Shown here: piece after piece, positions 15,297-23,469 of the stretch
Numbering within the stretch: the stretch's first letter is position 1
Layout of the letters: each line of letters begins with the position of its first letter
Assembly (NCBI RefSeq): GCF_000805335.1
Contig: NZ_KN708638.1
Span: 1,858,109 to 1,901,307 of the forward strand
Reading direction: 5' to 3'
DNA length: 43,199 nt
DNA from: Streptomyces sp. CT34
GTDB lineage: Bacteria > Actinomycetota > Actinomycetes > Streptomycetales > Streptomycetaceae
The notes under the pieces: generated by a model
What the model saw: only the letters and a program-made list of their open reading frames with translations
What the model was told of the DNA's origin: nothing
Database searches by the model: none
Translations under genes and position numbers: made by a program

Positions 15297-16544
15297 ATGA
15301 GCGCATCGCAGACCCCGCCTGCCACCGCCGCACCAGGCGAAGACGTACCGACCCTCCTCGTGAAGATCTTCGGGAAGGACCGGCCCGGCATCACCGCGGG
15401 CCTCTTCGACACCCTCGCCGCCTACTCCGTCGATGTCGTGGACATCGAGCAGGTGGTGACCCGGGGGCGCATCACGCTGTGCGCGCTGGTCACCGCCCCC
15501 TCCCCCGCCGAGGGCTCCTACGGTTCGACGGAGGGCGACCTCCGGGCGACCGTGCACAGCTGGGCCGAGTCGCTGAACCTCCAGGCGGAGATCATCTCCG
15601 GCCGTGGCGACAACCGTCCGCGCGGCACCGGACGGTCCCACGTCACCGTGCTGGGGCATCCGCTCACCGCCGAGTCGACGGCCGCGATTGCCGCCGCCAT
15701 AACGGCCACCGGCGGCAACATCGACCGGATCTTCCGGCTTGCCAAGTATCCGGTGACGGCGGTCGAGTTCGCGGTCTCCGGTGCGGAGACCGAGGCGCTG
15801 CGCAGTGTGCTGGCGCCCGAGGCCGCGGTGCTGGGGGTGGATGTCGCGGTGGTCGCGGCCGGGCTCCAGCGCCGGGCGCAGCGGCTGGTCGTCATGGACG
15901 TCGACTCCACCCTCATCCAGGACGAGGTCATCGAACTGTTCGCGGCGCACGCCGGGTGCGAGGCGGAGGTCGCCGCGGTGACCGCCGCCGCGATGCGCGG
16001 TGAGCTGGACTTCGAGCAGTCGCTGCACGCCCGGGTCGAGCTGCTGCGCGGGCTGGACGCGTCGGTCGTCGACGCCGTGCGCAAGGAGGTGCGGCTCACC
16101 CCGGGCGCCCGCACCCTCGTGCGGACGCTCAAGCGGCTCGGCTACCAAGTCGGCGTGGTCTCGGGCGGTTTCACCCAGGTCACCGACGCGCTCAAGGAAG
16201 AGCTGGGGCTGGACTTCGCCTCCGCCAACACCCTGGAGATCGTCGACGGCAGGTTCACCGGCCGGGTCACCGGCGAGATCGTGGACCGGGCCGGCAAGGC
16301 CCGGCTGCTGCGGCGGTTCGCCCACGAGGCGGGGGTGCCGCTGGCGCAGACCGTCGCGATCGGCGACGGCGCCAATGACCTGGACATGCTCAACACGGCG
16401 GGCCTGGGGGTGGCCTTCAACGCCAAGCCCGTGGTGCGCCAGGCCGCGCACACCGCGGTCAACGTGCCGTTCCTGGACACCGTGCTCTATCTGCTGGGCG
16501 TCACCCGCGAAGAGGTCGAGGCGGCGGACACACACGTGGAGTGA
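15297..16544 (+). CDS. serB: Phosphoserine phosphatase with two N-terminal ACT domains
   Basis: 415 residues from ATG 15297. Two ACT-type ligand-binding domains (about 18-100 and 114-188) precede a HAD phosphatase: motif I VVMDVDSTLIQDEVIE with nucleophile Asp201 and general acid Asp203, motif II VVSGGFTQV, motif III GDGANDLDML. It converts O-phosphoserine to serine, the last step of serine synthesis, in the cytoplasm. The ACT pair is typical of actinobacterial SerB2 and is thought to give feedback control by serine or other amino acids. Single-gene unit, with a terminator shared with the convergent SixA gene. Confidence 0.96.
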   Translation: MSASQTPPATAAPGEDVPTLLVKIFGKDRPGITAGLFDTLAAYSVDVVDIEQVVTRGRITLCALVTAPSPAEGSYGSTEGDLRATVHSWAESLNLQAEIISGRGDNRPRGTGRSHVTVLGHPLTAESTAAIAAAITATGGNIDRIFRLAKYPVTAVEFAVSGAETEALRSVLAPEAAVLGVDVAVVAAGLQRRAQRLVVMDVDSTLIQDEVIELFAAHAGCEAEVAAVTAAAMRGELDFEQSLHARVELLRGLDASVVDAVRKEVRLTPGARTLVRTLKRLGYQVGVVSGGFTQVTDALKEELGLDFASANTLEIVDGRFTGRVTGEIVDRAGKARLLRRFAHEAGVPLAQTVAIGDGANDLDMLNTAGLGVAFNAKPVVRQAAHTAVNVPFLDTVLYLLGVTREEVEAADTHVE

Positions 16545-16620
16545 CCTGAGGAAACGCTCCGCAGGCGATGGCCCCGGCCCTGGCGGGCCGGACACCGGGG
16601 AGAGCATGAGGCGGGAACGG

Positions 16621-16657
16621 CACGCGGCCCCGGCGCCCTGTGCGCCGGGGCCGCGTG
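16621..16657. terminator. Bidirectional terminator, perfect 16-bp stem
   Basis: CACGCGGCCCCGGCGC (16621-16636) pairs with GCGCCGGGGCCGCGTG (16642-16657), loop CCTGT. It lies between convergent serB and the phosphatase gene. Confidence 0.87.
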
Positions 16658-16712
16658 CTCAGCCAGCCGCCGTCCCGGCCGCTCGCCGTCCCGCCGGCGG
16701 CGGCCGGCGGCC

Positions 16713-17231
16713 TCAGCCCTGCGGCGTCCAGTACGCGACCAGACGCCCCACCCCGTGCTCGACCGACTTCCACGAGCCGTTGAAGGTGAGCACCGCCATC
16801 GCCGCCGTCGGGAAGCCGCTGCGGTGCATCCGCGGCAGCAGGTCGCCGTCGGCCTCACCGGCCAGGGCGTCGGCGAGGGCGTGCATCCCCGGATTGTGCC
16901 CGACCACCAGCAGATCGCTGACGTCGTCCGAGGTCTCGTTCAGCAGCGCGATCAGCTCGCCGAGGGAGGCTTCGTAGAGCCGCTCCTCGTAGACGGTCTT
17001 GGGGCGCTGCGGAAGCTCGTGGACGGCGAGCTTCCAGGTCTCACGGGTACGGGCGGCGGTCGAGCACAGGGTCAGCTCGGGGGTGACCCCCGCCCCGGCC
17101 AGCCAGCGGCCGGCGACCGGGGCATCCTTGCGGCCACGATCGGCGAGCGGACGGTCATGGTCGCTCACATCTGACCATTCGGCCTTGGCGTGTCGGAGCA
17201 GGACAATCCGGCGGGGTGTATCGACGCTCAT
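16713..17231 (-). CDS. SixA-type histidine phosphatase
   Basis: 172 residues from ATG 17231; the frame is open far upstream but the protein family starts here (MSVDTPRRIVLLRHAKAEW). Catalytic RHA motif at Arg13-His14, a second Arg in STAARTRETW, and the second catalytic His in VVGHNPGMHALAD give a complete phosphohistidine-type phosphatase core. SixA dephosphorylates phosphohistidine in E. coli phosphorelay/PTS proteins; the actinobacterial target is not known. Length fits SixA (about 160-175). Confidence 0.92.
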   Translation of the reverse strand: MSVDTPRRIVLLRHAKAEWSDVSDHDRPLADRGRKDAPVAGRWLAGAGVTPELTLCSTAARTRETWKLAVHELPQRPKTVYEERLYEASLGELIALLNETSDDVSDLLVVGHNPGMHALADALAGEADGDLLPRMHRSGFPTAAMAVLTFNGSWKSVEHGVGRLVAYWTPQG

Positions 17232-17278
17232 GTGTCCCAGCTTCGCATGGATCCCCGCGCCCGGCTCGGGGTGTTGAA

Positions 17279-17334
17279 GCGCTCCCCCTGCCGGGTGACC
17301 CCGGGCGGCGCCGCCGGGTGCCTTCGGGGAGCGC
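17279..17334 (-). terminator. Long imperfect hairpin
   Basis: GCGCTCCCC (17279-17287) pairs with GGGGAGCGC (17326-17334), with an inner GC palindrome (CCCGGGCGGCGCCGCCGGG). It lies directly after the small membrane protein gene that ends at 17342 on the minus strand, and before the SixA start. Confidence 0.65.
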
Positions 17335-17341
17335 ACCGCCG

Positions 17342-17560
17342 TCACCCGCCGATCCCGACCGCGCGGGCGAGGAACTCCAGCAGCGGTGCCAGGCCCTGCG
17401 GAACGCTCCCCGCACCGGCCGCGCTCGCCTCGCCGGGATTCGCCATCAGCACCAGCAGGGCTATGAAGGAGACCACCGGCAGCGCCAGCGCCCACCAGGG
17501 CAGCGCCTTCCGCAGGCCGGTGGCCTTCGCTGCGGACGGGCGGTGGAACGCGGCGGACAT
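17342..17560 (-). CDS. Small single-pass membrane protein, unknown function
   Basis: 72 residues from ATG 17560 with GGAG just upstream; an upstream start would add 18 residues lacking a ribosome-binding site. One hydrophobic helix (about residues 19-39, ALPWWALALPVVSFIALLVL) and a short C-terminal part ending LLEFLARAVGIGG. No known domain. Similar tiny proteins occur in other Streptomyces at this position, as far as I recall. Topology suggests a short cytoplasmic N-terminus with Arg/Lys and an outside C-terminus. Confidence 0.7.
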   Translation of the reverse strand: MSAAFHRPSAAKATGLRKALPWWALALPVVSFIALLVLMANPGEASAAGAGSVPQGLAPLLEFLARAVGIGG

Positions 17561-17769
17561 GGCGGTCTCCAGAGCGGTTCGAAGGACGGCGCACCGCGGG
17601 TGCGGCGCGCCCACCGCGGTATGCGGTGTACTTCGAAGTTACGGATCTCCGGCGGCCGTTCCCATCCGGGAAGCCACCCACGTGACCCTGATACCGGCCC
17701 CCTAGGGGACGGGGGGACATCCCCACCGCCGACCCGTGTCCGGTGTCCACGGAACGGGCCGCCGCCCGC

Positions 17770-17886
17770 TCACGGCGCCGCGATACTCGCGACGATCGCG
17801 ACGACGACGGTCACCCCGAGCATCAGGCCCAGGACGAGCAGCAGCTTCTTCTGGCTGCCCTGCGGATTCGGTTCGAGCACTGGCAT
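17770..17886 (-). CDS. SGM_5486-type transporter-associated micropeptide
   Basis: 38 residues, beginning MPVLEPNPQGSQKKLLLVLG and ending in VASIAAP. This matches the Streptomyces family named SGM_5486 transporter-associated protein, which I recognise from its MPVLEPNPQ start, central Lys pair and single membrane helix (about residues 15-37). It starts 58 bases after the stop of the MFS transporter gene on the same strand, so it is likely co-transcribed and may be a small subunit or modulator of that transporter; this is an inference from context and family name. Only a weak ribosome-binding site (GGG) is seen. Confidence 0.82.
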   Translation of the reverse strand: MPVLEPNPQGSQKKLLLVLGLMLGVTVVVAIVASIAAP

Positions 17887-17944
17887 GCGCCCAGTGTCGC
17901 ACCCGGTGTCCGCGCCCGTTCGGCCAGGGCTCACCCCCGGGCGC

Positions 17945-19279
17945 TCACCGCTCGTCCTCGATACGGCGGTCCCGGCCGGCCAGCACGCCCACCGCGATCT
18001 GCGGCACCATCAGCCCGGCCATCAGCGCGATCGGCAGCCCCCAGCCGCCGCTGTGCTGGTAGAGCGTGCCGACCAGCAGCGGCCCGGGGATGGAGATCAG
18101 GTAGCCGACGCTCTGCGCGAAGGCGGAGAGCTTGACGACCCCGGCGGGGCTGGACGAGCGCATCCCGATCATCGTCAGGGCAAGCGGGAACGAGCAGTTG
18201 GCGATGCCCATCAGCAGCGCCCAGGCCCAGGAGCCGGCGGCCGGGGCCAGCGCCAGCCCGGTGTAGCCGGCCAGCCCGCAGAGCCCGAGGACCGCCACGA
18301 GCGGACCCTGGTGCCGCATCCGGGACGCCAGCGACGGCAGCACGAAGGAGAGCGGGACACCGACCGCCATGGTCACGGCGAGGAGCACGCCCGCGGTGCC
18401 CGCCGAGACCCCGGCGTCGCGGAAGATCTGCGGCATCCACCCCATCGTGATGTACGCGGCGGTCGCCTGGAGGCCGAAGAAGACGGCCAGCGCCCAGGCG
18501 GTCGGCGACGAGGTGATCCGCAGGGGCGCCTCCCCGGGAGCCCGGGCACCGCTCCGCGGCGCCTCCGGGGCGCTCCGCCGCTGCCGTACGACGGCGAGCC
18601 AGGGCAGCACGGCGAGGGCGGCGAGCAGCGCCCAGACGGTCAGGCCGGTGCGCCAACTGCCGCCCACCGCACCGGTCATGGGAACGGTGAGCGCCGCGGC
18701 GAGCGAGGTGCCCAGGGCCAGCGCCATCGAGTACAGCCCGGTCATCGGGCCGACCTTCCGCGGGAACCAGGTCTTGATGACCACCGGCAGCAGGACGTTG
18801 CTGACCGCGATGCCGGCCAGCGCCAGGGCGCTGCCGGCGAGGAATCCGGTGGTGCCGCCGGCGTACGGCCGCACCGCGACGCCCACCGCGATCGCCGCCA
18901 TACCGGCGCACACGACCGCGCCGGGCCCCCAGCGCCTGGCCAGCCGGGGCGCGGCGATGCCGAAGACCGCGAAGCACAGGGCCGGTACGGAGGTCAGCAG
19001 GCCGGCGACGGTGCCGCTCATGCCGAGCCCGTCGCGGACCTCCTTCATCAGCGCGCCGAGGCTGGTGATGGCGGGGCGGAGGTTGAGCGCGGCCAGGACG
19101 AGACCGGCGATCACGATCCGCGGCAGCCAGCGGGCGGCGGGCCCGGCTTCCCGGGAGTGCTCCGGTACGGCCTCTTCGGCGGCGGGCCGCGACGGGCCGG
19201 CAGCGTCGCGCAACTCGGGCGGGGAGGTCGTCGAAGGCTCGGCGGCCGGGCCGAGGGTCGCGAGGTCGTCGTGTGCCAT
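17945..19279 (-). CDS. CynX/NimT family MFS transporter
   Basis: 444 residues from ATG 19279 (448 from ATG 19291). I prefer 19279 because TATGAT at 19288-19293 on the minus strand ends 7 bases before it, as for a leaderless message, and no ribosome-binding site is present. An N-terminal acidic/Ala-rich cytoplasmic tail of about 50 residues precedes 12 membrane helices; LAALNLRPAITSLGALMKEV in helix 1 is the signature of the CynX/NimT (cyanate/2-nitroimidazole) branch. Substrate unknown. A divergent FCD-type GntR gene begins 155 bases away and probably represses it. Confidence 0.92.
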   Translation of the reverse strand: MAHDDLATLGPAAEPSTTSPPELRDAAGPSRPAAEEAVPEHSREAGPAARWLPRIVIAGLVLAALNLRPAITSLGALMKEVRDGLGMSGTVAGLLTSVPALCFAVFGIAAPRLARRWGPGAVVCAGMAAIAVGVAVRPYAGGTTGFLAGSALALAGIAVSNVLLPVVIKTWFPRKVGPMTGLYSMALALGTSLAAALTVPMTGAVGGSWRTGLTVWALLAALAVLPWLAVVRQRRSAPEAPRSGARAPGEAPLRITSSPTAWALAVFFGLQATAAYITMGWMPQIFRDAGVSAGTAGVLLAVTMAVGVPLSFVLPSLASRMRHQGPLVAVLGLCGLAGYTGLALAPAAGSWAWALLMGIANCSFPLALTMIGMRSSSPAGVVKLSAFAQSVGYLISIPGPLLVGTLYQHSGGWGLPIALMAGLMVPQIAVGVLAGRDRRIEDER

Positions 19280-19287
19280 GCCGGCCA

Positions 19288-19306
19288 TCATAGAATCATG
19301 GGATGA
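19288..19306. promoter_or_regulatory. Putative GntR operator overlapping MFS promoter
   Basis: TCATGGGATGA (19296-19306) is a perfect TCAT-N3-ATGA inverted repeat, close in form to operators of FCD-type GntR regulators. It abuts TATGAT (minus strand, 19288-19293), the likely -10 of the MFS gene, so a bound regulator would block transcription. The plus strand has TAGAAT at 19291-19296, a possible -10 for the regulator's own gene. Confidence 0.5.
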
Positions 19307-19433
19307 ATGGTTGTCCAGCCTTTATCGGTAGCCTCAGCAGGCCCGCACGGCGGCCCGGCGCCCGGCAGCCCGTCCGCGCCCGCGCCGCCCCCGTCCTGCC
19401 GGCCCACCGGCCCCAGCACCCCGGAGCCCAGCC

Positions 19434-20117
19434 ATGCCCCTGACCTCGCCCCGCCGGTCCGCCCTGGCCGACCAGGTGATCGCGCAGCTGCGCGCCCAGA
19501 TCACGTCCGGCGACTGGCCGGTGGGGTCCCGCATCCCGACCGAGCCGGAGCTCGTGGAGCAGCTCGGGGTGGCCCGCAACACCGTCCGCGAGGCCGTCCG
19601 GGCACTGGCGCACAACGGGCTGCTCGACATCCGGCAGGGATCCGGCACCTACGTGGTCGCGACCAGCGAGCTCGCCGGGGTGATGAACCGCCGGTTCGCC
19701 GAGGCCGACCCCGGGCACGTCGCCGAACTGCGCAGCGCCCTGGAGGCGGCAGCCGCCCGGCTGGCCGCCGACCGCCGCACGGAAGGGGACCTGCGGCAGC
19801 TCGACGCGCTGCTGGAACGACGCGAGCGCGCCTGGCGATCCGGTGCCGCCGAGGCGTTCGTCGAGGCGGACGCGACCTTGCACATGGCGGTGGTGGCGGC
19901 CTCGCACAACGACGTACTGGCCGAGATCTACGCCGATCTCGGGGGCGTGCTGCGGGAGTTCCTGCGGGCCGACGTCGGCGAGGTGCTGCGGCCCGAGGCG
20001 CACATGGACCATGCCCGCCTGGTTGCGGCGATCCGCGCGGGCGACGGCGACCTGGCCGCCTCCGAGGCGAGCACCCATTCCTTCGGGTGCCGCGGCACCG
20101 TCGTGGACCGCGGCTGA
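19434..20117 (+). CDS. FadR-subfamily GntR transcriptional regulator
   Basis: 227 residues, ATG with GGAG 7 bases before. Winged helix at residues 8-75 (IPTEPELVEQLGVARNTVREA recognition region, then GLLDIRQGSGTYVV) and an all-helical FCD effector domain at about 95-215 with the metal/ligand residues in DATLHMAVVAASHN, the Asp-His pair of HMDHARLVAAI and the terminal EASTH. FCD regulators bind carboxylates and usually repress a neighbouring transport or catabolic gene. The divergent MFS gene and the palindrome between them are the natural target. Confidence 0.93.
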   Translation: MPLTSPRRSALADQVIAQLRAQITSGDWPVGSRIPTEPELVEQLGVARNTVREAVRALAHNGLLDIRQGSGTYVVATSELAGVMNRRFAEADPGHVAELRSALEAAAARLAADRRTEGDLRQLDALLERRERAWRSGAAEAFVEADATLHMAVVAASHNDVLAEIYADLGGVLREFLRADVGEVLRPEAHMDHARLVAAIRAGDGDLAASEASTHSFGCRGTVVDRG

Positions 20118-20143
20118 TCCGCGGGCCCCGGACCCCGGAACGC

Positions 20144-20180
20144 GTACTGCCCGCCCCGGGCGGACCGGGACGGGCAGTAC
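20144..20180. terminator. Hairpin between convergent regulator and fabI
   Basis: GTACTGCCCG (20144-20153) pairs with CGGGCAGTAC (20171-20180). It sits between two convergent genes. Confidence 0.8.
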
Positions 20181-20196
20181 GGAAACGCGACGGGTA

Positions 20197-20976
20197 TCAG
20201 GCGCCCATCATGTGCACGCCGCCGTCGACGTGGATGATCTCGCCGGTGGTCTTCGGGAAGAAGTCCGACAGCAGGGCGACGATGCCGCGGCCCGCGGGCT
20301 CCGGGTCGGCCATGTCCCACTCCAGCGGGGAGCGGGTGTTCCACACGTTGGCCAGGTCCGAGAAGCCCGGGATGGACTTGGCGGCCATCGAGCCGATCGG
20401 GCCCGCCGAGATGAGGTTGCAGCGGATGTTCCGCTTGCCGAGGTCACGCGCCATGTAGCGGTTGGTGGCCTCAAGGGCGGCCTTGGCCGGGCCCATCCAG
20501 TCGTACTGCGGCCAGGCGAACTGGGCGTCGAAGGTCAGGCCGACCACCGAGCCGCCCTCGTCCGGCATCAGCGGGAGGCAGGCCATGGTCAGCGACTTCA
20601 GGGAGAACGCCGAGACGTGCATGGCCGTGGCGACCGACTCGTAGGGCGTGTTGAGGAAGTTGCCGCCCAGGGCGTCCTGCGGGGCGAAGCCGATGGAGTG
20701 GACGACGCCGTCCAGGCCGCCCAGCTCCTCGCGGACCACGCCCTCCAGCCGGTCCAGGTGCTCCTGGTTGGTCACGTCCAGCTCGACGACCTTGGCCGGC
20801 TTGGGCAGCTTCTTGGCGATGCGCTCGGTGAGCGTCGGTCGCGGGAACGCGGTCAGGATGACCTCGGCGCCCTGCTCCTGCGCGACCTTGGCCGCGTGGA
20901 AGGCGATCGAGGACTCCATCAGCACACCCGTGATCAGAATGCGCTTGCCGGCGAGAATTCCGCTCGTGTTCGTCAT
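20197..20976 (-). CDS. fabI: Enoyl-[acyl-carrier-protein] reductase (NADH)
   Basis: 259 residues. FabI/InhA-type SDR: GKRILITGVLMESSIAFHAAK nucleotide-binding start, VHSIGFAP instead of NNAG, catalytic Tyr-x6-Lys in YDWMGPAKAALE, and C-terminal EIIHVDGGVHMMGA. It reduces the trans-2 double bond in the last step of each type II fatty-acid elongation round; this class is the target of triclosan and isoniazid-type inhibitors. It follows fabG by 5 bases, so the two reductases are one operon, as in mycobacteria (mabA-inhA). Confidence 0.96.
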   Translation of the reverse strand: MTNTSGILAGKRILITGVLMESSIAFHAAKVAQEQGAEVILTAFPRPTLTERIAKKLPKPAKVVELDVTNQEHLDRLEGVVREELGGLDGVVHSIGFAPQDALGGNFLNTPYESVATAMHVSAFSLKSLTMACLPLMPDEGGSVVGLTFDAQFAWPQYDWMGPAKAALEATNRYMARDLGKRNIRCNLISAGPIGSMAAKSIPGFSDLANVWNTRSPLEWDMADPEPAGRGIVALLSDFFPKTTGEIIHVDGGVHMMGA

Positions 20977-20981
20977 CGTGC

Positions 20982-21686
20982 TCAGTGCCCCATGCCCAAT
21001 CCGCCGTCGACGGGAATGACGGCTCCAGTGATGTACGCGGCGTCGTCGGAAGCCAGGAAACGGACCGAGGCGGCGACCTCCTCGGGCTGCGCGTAACGCG
21101 CCAGCGGCACCTGCTTCACGATGTTCTCCCGCTGCTCGTCGCTGAGCACCCGGGTCATGTCCGTGTCGACGAAACCGGGCGCGACGACGTTGACGGTGAT
21201 GTTGCGGCTGCCCAGCTCACGCGCGAGCGAGCGGGCGAAGCCGACCAGACCGGCCTTCGAGGCGGCGTAGTTCGCCTGGCCCGGGGCGCCCATCAGGCCG
21301 ACCACCGACGAGATCAGGACGATCCGCCCCTTGCGGGCCCGCAGCATCGCGCGGTTGGCGCGCTTGACCACCCGGAACGTGCCGGTGAGGTTGGTCTCCA
21401 GAACCGAGCTGAAGTCCTCCTCGGACATCCGCATGAGCAGCTGGTCGCGGGTGACGCCGGCGTTGGCCACCAGCACCTCGACCGCGCCCTGCTTCTCCTC
21501 GATCTCCTTGTACGCCTGCTCGACCTGCTCGGGGTCCGTGATGTCGCATTTCACGGCCAAAAATCCCGCTGGCGGCTCGCCCGAGCGGTAGGTGATGGCG
21601 ACCTTGTCGCCTGCCTCGGCGAAGGCACGGGCAATGGCCAGGCCGATGCCGCGGTTGCCTCCGGTGACCAGAACCGAGCGGCTCAA
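20982..21686 (-). CDS. fabG: 3-oxoacyl-[acyl-carrier-protein] reductase
   Basis: 234 residues from TTG 21686 with AAGGGTG upstream; TTG starts are accepted in Streptomyces and no better start exists. Classical SDR: TGGNRGIG (8-15), NAG in VANAGVTRD, catalytic Ser in LISSVVG and Tyr-xxx-Lys in YAASKAG, and C-terminal GAVIPVDGGLGMGH. It reduces 3-oxoacyl-ACP with NADPH. First gene of the fabG-fabI operon; similar to MabA of mycobacteria in both sequence style and gene order. Confidence 0.95.
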   Translation of the reverse strand: MSRSVLVTGGNRGIGLAIARAFAEAGDKVAITYRSGEPPAGFLAVKCDITDPEQVEQAYKEIEEKQGAVEVLVANAGVTRDQLLMRMSEEDFSSVLETNLTGTFRVVKRANRAMLRARKGRIVLISSVVGLMGAPGQANYAASKAGLVGFARSLARELGSRNITVNVVAPGFVDTDMTRVLSDEQRENIVKQVPLARYAQPEEVAASVRFLASDDAAYITGAVIPVDGGLGMGH

Positions 21687-21846
21687 GAGATCACCCTTTC
21701 CGTGTCCTGTCGTCTTGCGTTCGGTACGAAACTAGCGGTCACGGCACCGATACGGGGAATCGGGCCCGAACAGGGGCGCGCCCCGGTCACTGTCGGGTCT
21801 CCACAGATCCAGGGCATGATGCATCCGCCGACTACGGGAGGACGCC

Positions 21847-23379
21847 GTGCCTGCTGCACCCCACGACCTTGACGAGACCTTTCTCGCGCTGCCGCTGCAC
21901 GCGCTGGCCGACGCCGCGCTGGCGCGGGCCCGCGCACTGGGCGCCGAGCACGCCGACTTCCGCCTGGAGCGGGTGCGCAGCGCCTCCTGGCGGCTGCGGG
22001 ACGCCCGGACGTCGGGCACCTCGGACACCACCGATCTCGGGTACGCGGTCCGCGTGGTGCACGGCGGCGCCTGGGGGTTCGCGTCCGGGGTGGACCTGAC
22101 CATGGACGCCGCGGCGCGGGTGGCCGGCCAGGCGGTGGCGATGGCCAGGCTGTCGGCGAAGGTGATCGAGGCCGCGGGGTCCGGCGGGCGGGTCGAACTG
22201 GCGGCGGAGCCCGCCTACCCCGACCGCACCTGGGTCTCCGCGTACGAGATCGACCCCTTCGCGGTGCCGGACGCGGAGAAGTCCGGGCTGCTGGCGGAGT
22301 GGAGCGCGCGGCTGCTGGCGGCGCCGGGCGTGGCACACGCCGACGCGTCCCTGCTGGCCGTACAGGAGAACAAGTTCTACGCGGACACCGCGGGCACCAG
22401 CACCACCCAGCAGCGGGTCCGGCTGCATCCGCAGCTGACCGCCGTCGCGGTGGACCCGGCCGGCGGCGACTTCGAGTCGATGCGCACCCTCGCCCCGCCC
22501 GTCGGGCGCGGCTGGGAGTACCTGACCGACGGCGGCTACGACTGGGACGGCGAACTGGCCCGCCTCCCCGAGCACCTCGCCGAGAAGATGCGCGCCCCCG
22601 GCGTCGAGCCCGGCATGTACGACCTGGTCGTGGACCCGTCCAACCTGTGGCTGACGATCCACGAGTCGATCGGCCACGCCACCGAACTCGACCGGGCGCT
22701 GGGCTACGAGGCGGCCTACGCGGGGACCTCGTTCGCCACCCTCGACCAGCTGGGGAAGCTGGCCTACGGCTCGCCGATCATGCACGTGACCGGCGACCGC
22801 ACCGCCGAGCACGGGCTCGCCACGATCGGCTACGACGACGAGGGCGTGGCCGCCCAGTCCTGGGACCTGGTCCGGGAGGGCACCCTGGTCGGCTACCAAC
22901 TCGACCGCAGAATGGCCAGGTTGACGGGCTTCCCGCGCTCCAACGGCTGCGCGTACGCGGACTCCCCCGGCCATGTGCCGGTGCAGCGGATGGCCAACGT
23001 CTCGCTCCGTCCGGCGCCGGACGGCCCCGCAACGGAGGAGCTGATCGCGGGCGTGGAGCGCGGCATCTACGTGGTCGGCGACCGCTCGTGGTCCATCGAC
23101 ATGCAGCGCTACAACTTTCAATTCACGCAGCAGAGGGCGTACGCGATCCGGAACGGGCGACTGGCCGGCCAGCTGCGCGATGTCGCGTACCAGGCCACCA
23201 CCACGGACTTCTGGGGGTCGATGACCGCGCTCGGCGGCCCGCAGACGTACGTCCTGGGCGGTGCGTTCAACTGCGGCAAGGCACAGCCGGGCCAGGTCGC
23301 GGCGGTCTCGCACGGCTGCCCCTCGGCGGTCTTCGAGGGCGTCAACATCCTCAACACGGCGCGGGAGGCGGGGCGATGA
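21847..23379 (+). CDS. tldD: TldD family metallopeptidase
   Basis: 510 residues from GTG 21847 after GGAGG. The zinc motif HESIGH sits at residues 272-277 (HExxxH, distinctive for TldD), and the C-terminal GGAFNCGKAQPGQVAAVSHGCP block carries a conserved Cys. TldD works as a heterodimer with TldE/PmbA, encoded just downstream, to degrade unfolded peptides; in E. coli the pair matures microcin B17 by leader removal. Its stop codon overlaps the ATG of a 30-codon frame (ATGA), and its last 31 bases are nearly duplicated before pmbA. Confidence 0.95.
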   Translation: MPAAPHDLDETFLALPLHALADAALARARALGAEHADFRLERVRSASWRLRDARTSGTSDTTDLGYAVRVVHGGAWGFASGVDLTMDAAARVAGQAVAMARLSAKVIEAAGSGGRVELAAEPAYPDRTWVSAYEIDPFAVPDAEKSGLLAEWSARLLAAPGVAHADASLLAVQENKFYADTAGTSTTQQRVRLHPQLTAVAVDPAGGDFESMRTLAPPVGRGWEYLTDGGYDWDGELARLPEHLAEKMRAPGVEPGMYDLVVDPSNLWLTIHESIGHATELDRALGYEAAYAGTSFATLDQLGKLAYGSPIMHVTGDRTAEHGLATIGYDDEGVAAQSWDLVREGTLVGYQLDRRMARLTGFPRSNGCAYADSPGHVPVQRMANVSLRPAPDGPATEELIAGVERGIYVVGDRSWSIDMQRYNFQFTQQRAYAIRNGRLAGQLRDVAYQATTTDFWGSMTALGGPQTYVLGGAFNCGKAQPGQVAAVSHGCPSAVFEGVNILNTAREAGR

Positions 23380-23469
23380 GCAGCCGCCACCACCGAATCG
23401 GCCGGGGGTCCGGGGATCGCCACCCGGGCAAGCACAGTCTCAACACGACGCAGGAGGCGGGGCGATGAG
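23350..23469 (+). repeat. Near-duplicated 31-bp tldD 3' end and ribosome-binding site
   Basis: Bases 23350-23380 and 23439-23469 agree at 29 of 31 positions. Each encodes LNT-x-x-EAGR, the GGAGGCGGGGCG ribosome-binding stretch and an ATGA stop/start overlap. The copies are 89 bp apart. Confidence 0.85.
23376..23468 (+). CDS. 30-residue coupled small frame between tldD and pmbA
   Basis: Begins in an ATGA overlap with the tldD stop and ends in an ATGA overlap with the pmbA start, so ribosomes can pass through all three. It has the same strong ribosome-binding site as pmbA. The peptide begins MSSRHHRIG, is rich in His, Arg and Gly, and its last residues NTTQEAGR copy the TldD tail NTAREAGR. It resembles no family known to me. 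It may only be a by-product of the local duplication, or a real translated peptide. Confidence 0.4.
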   Translation: MSSRHHRIGRGSGDRHPGKHSLNTTQEAGR

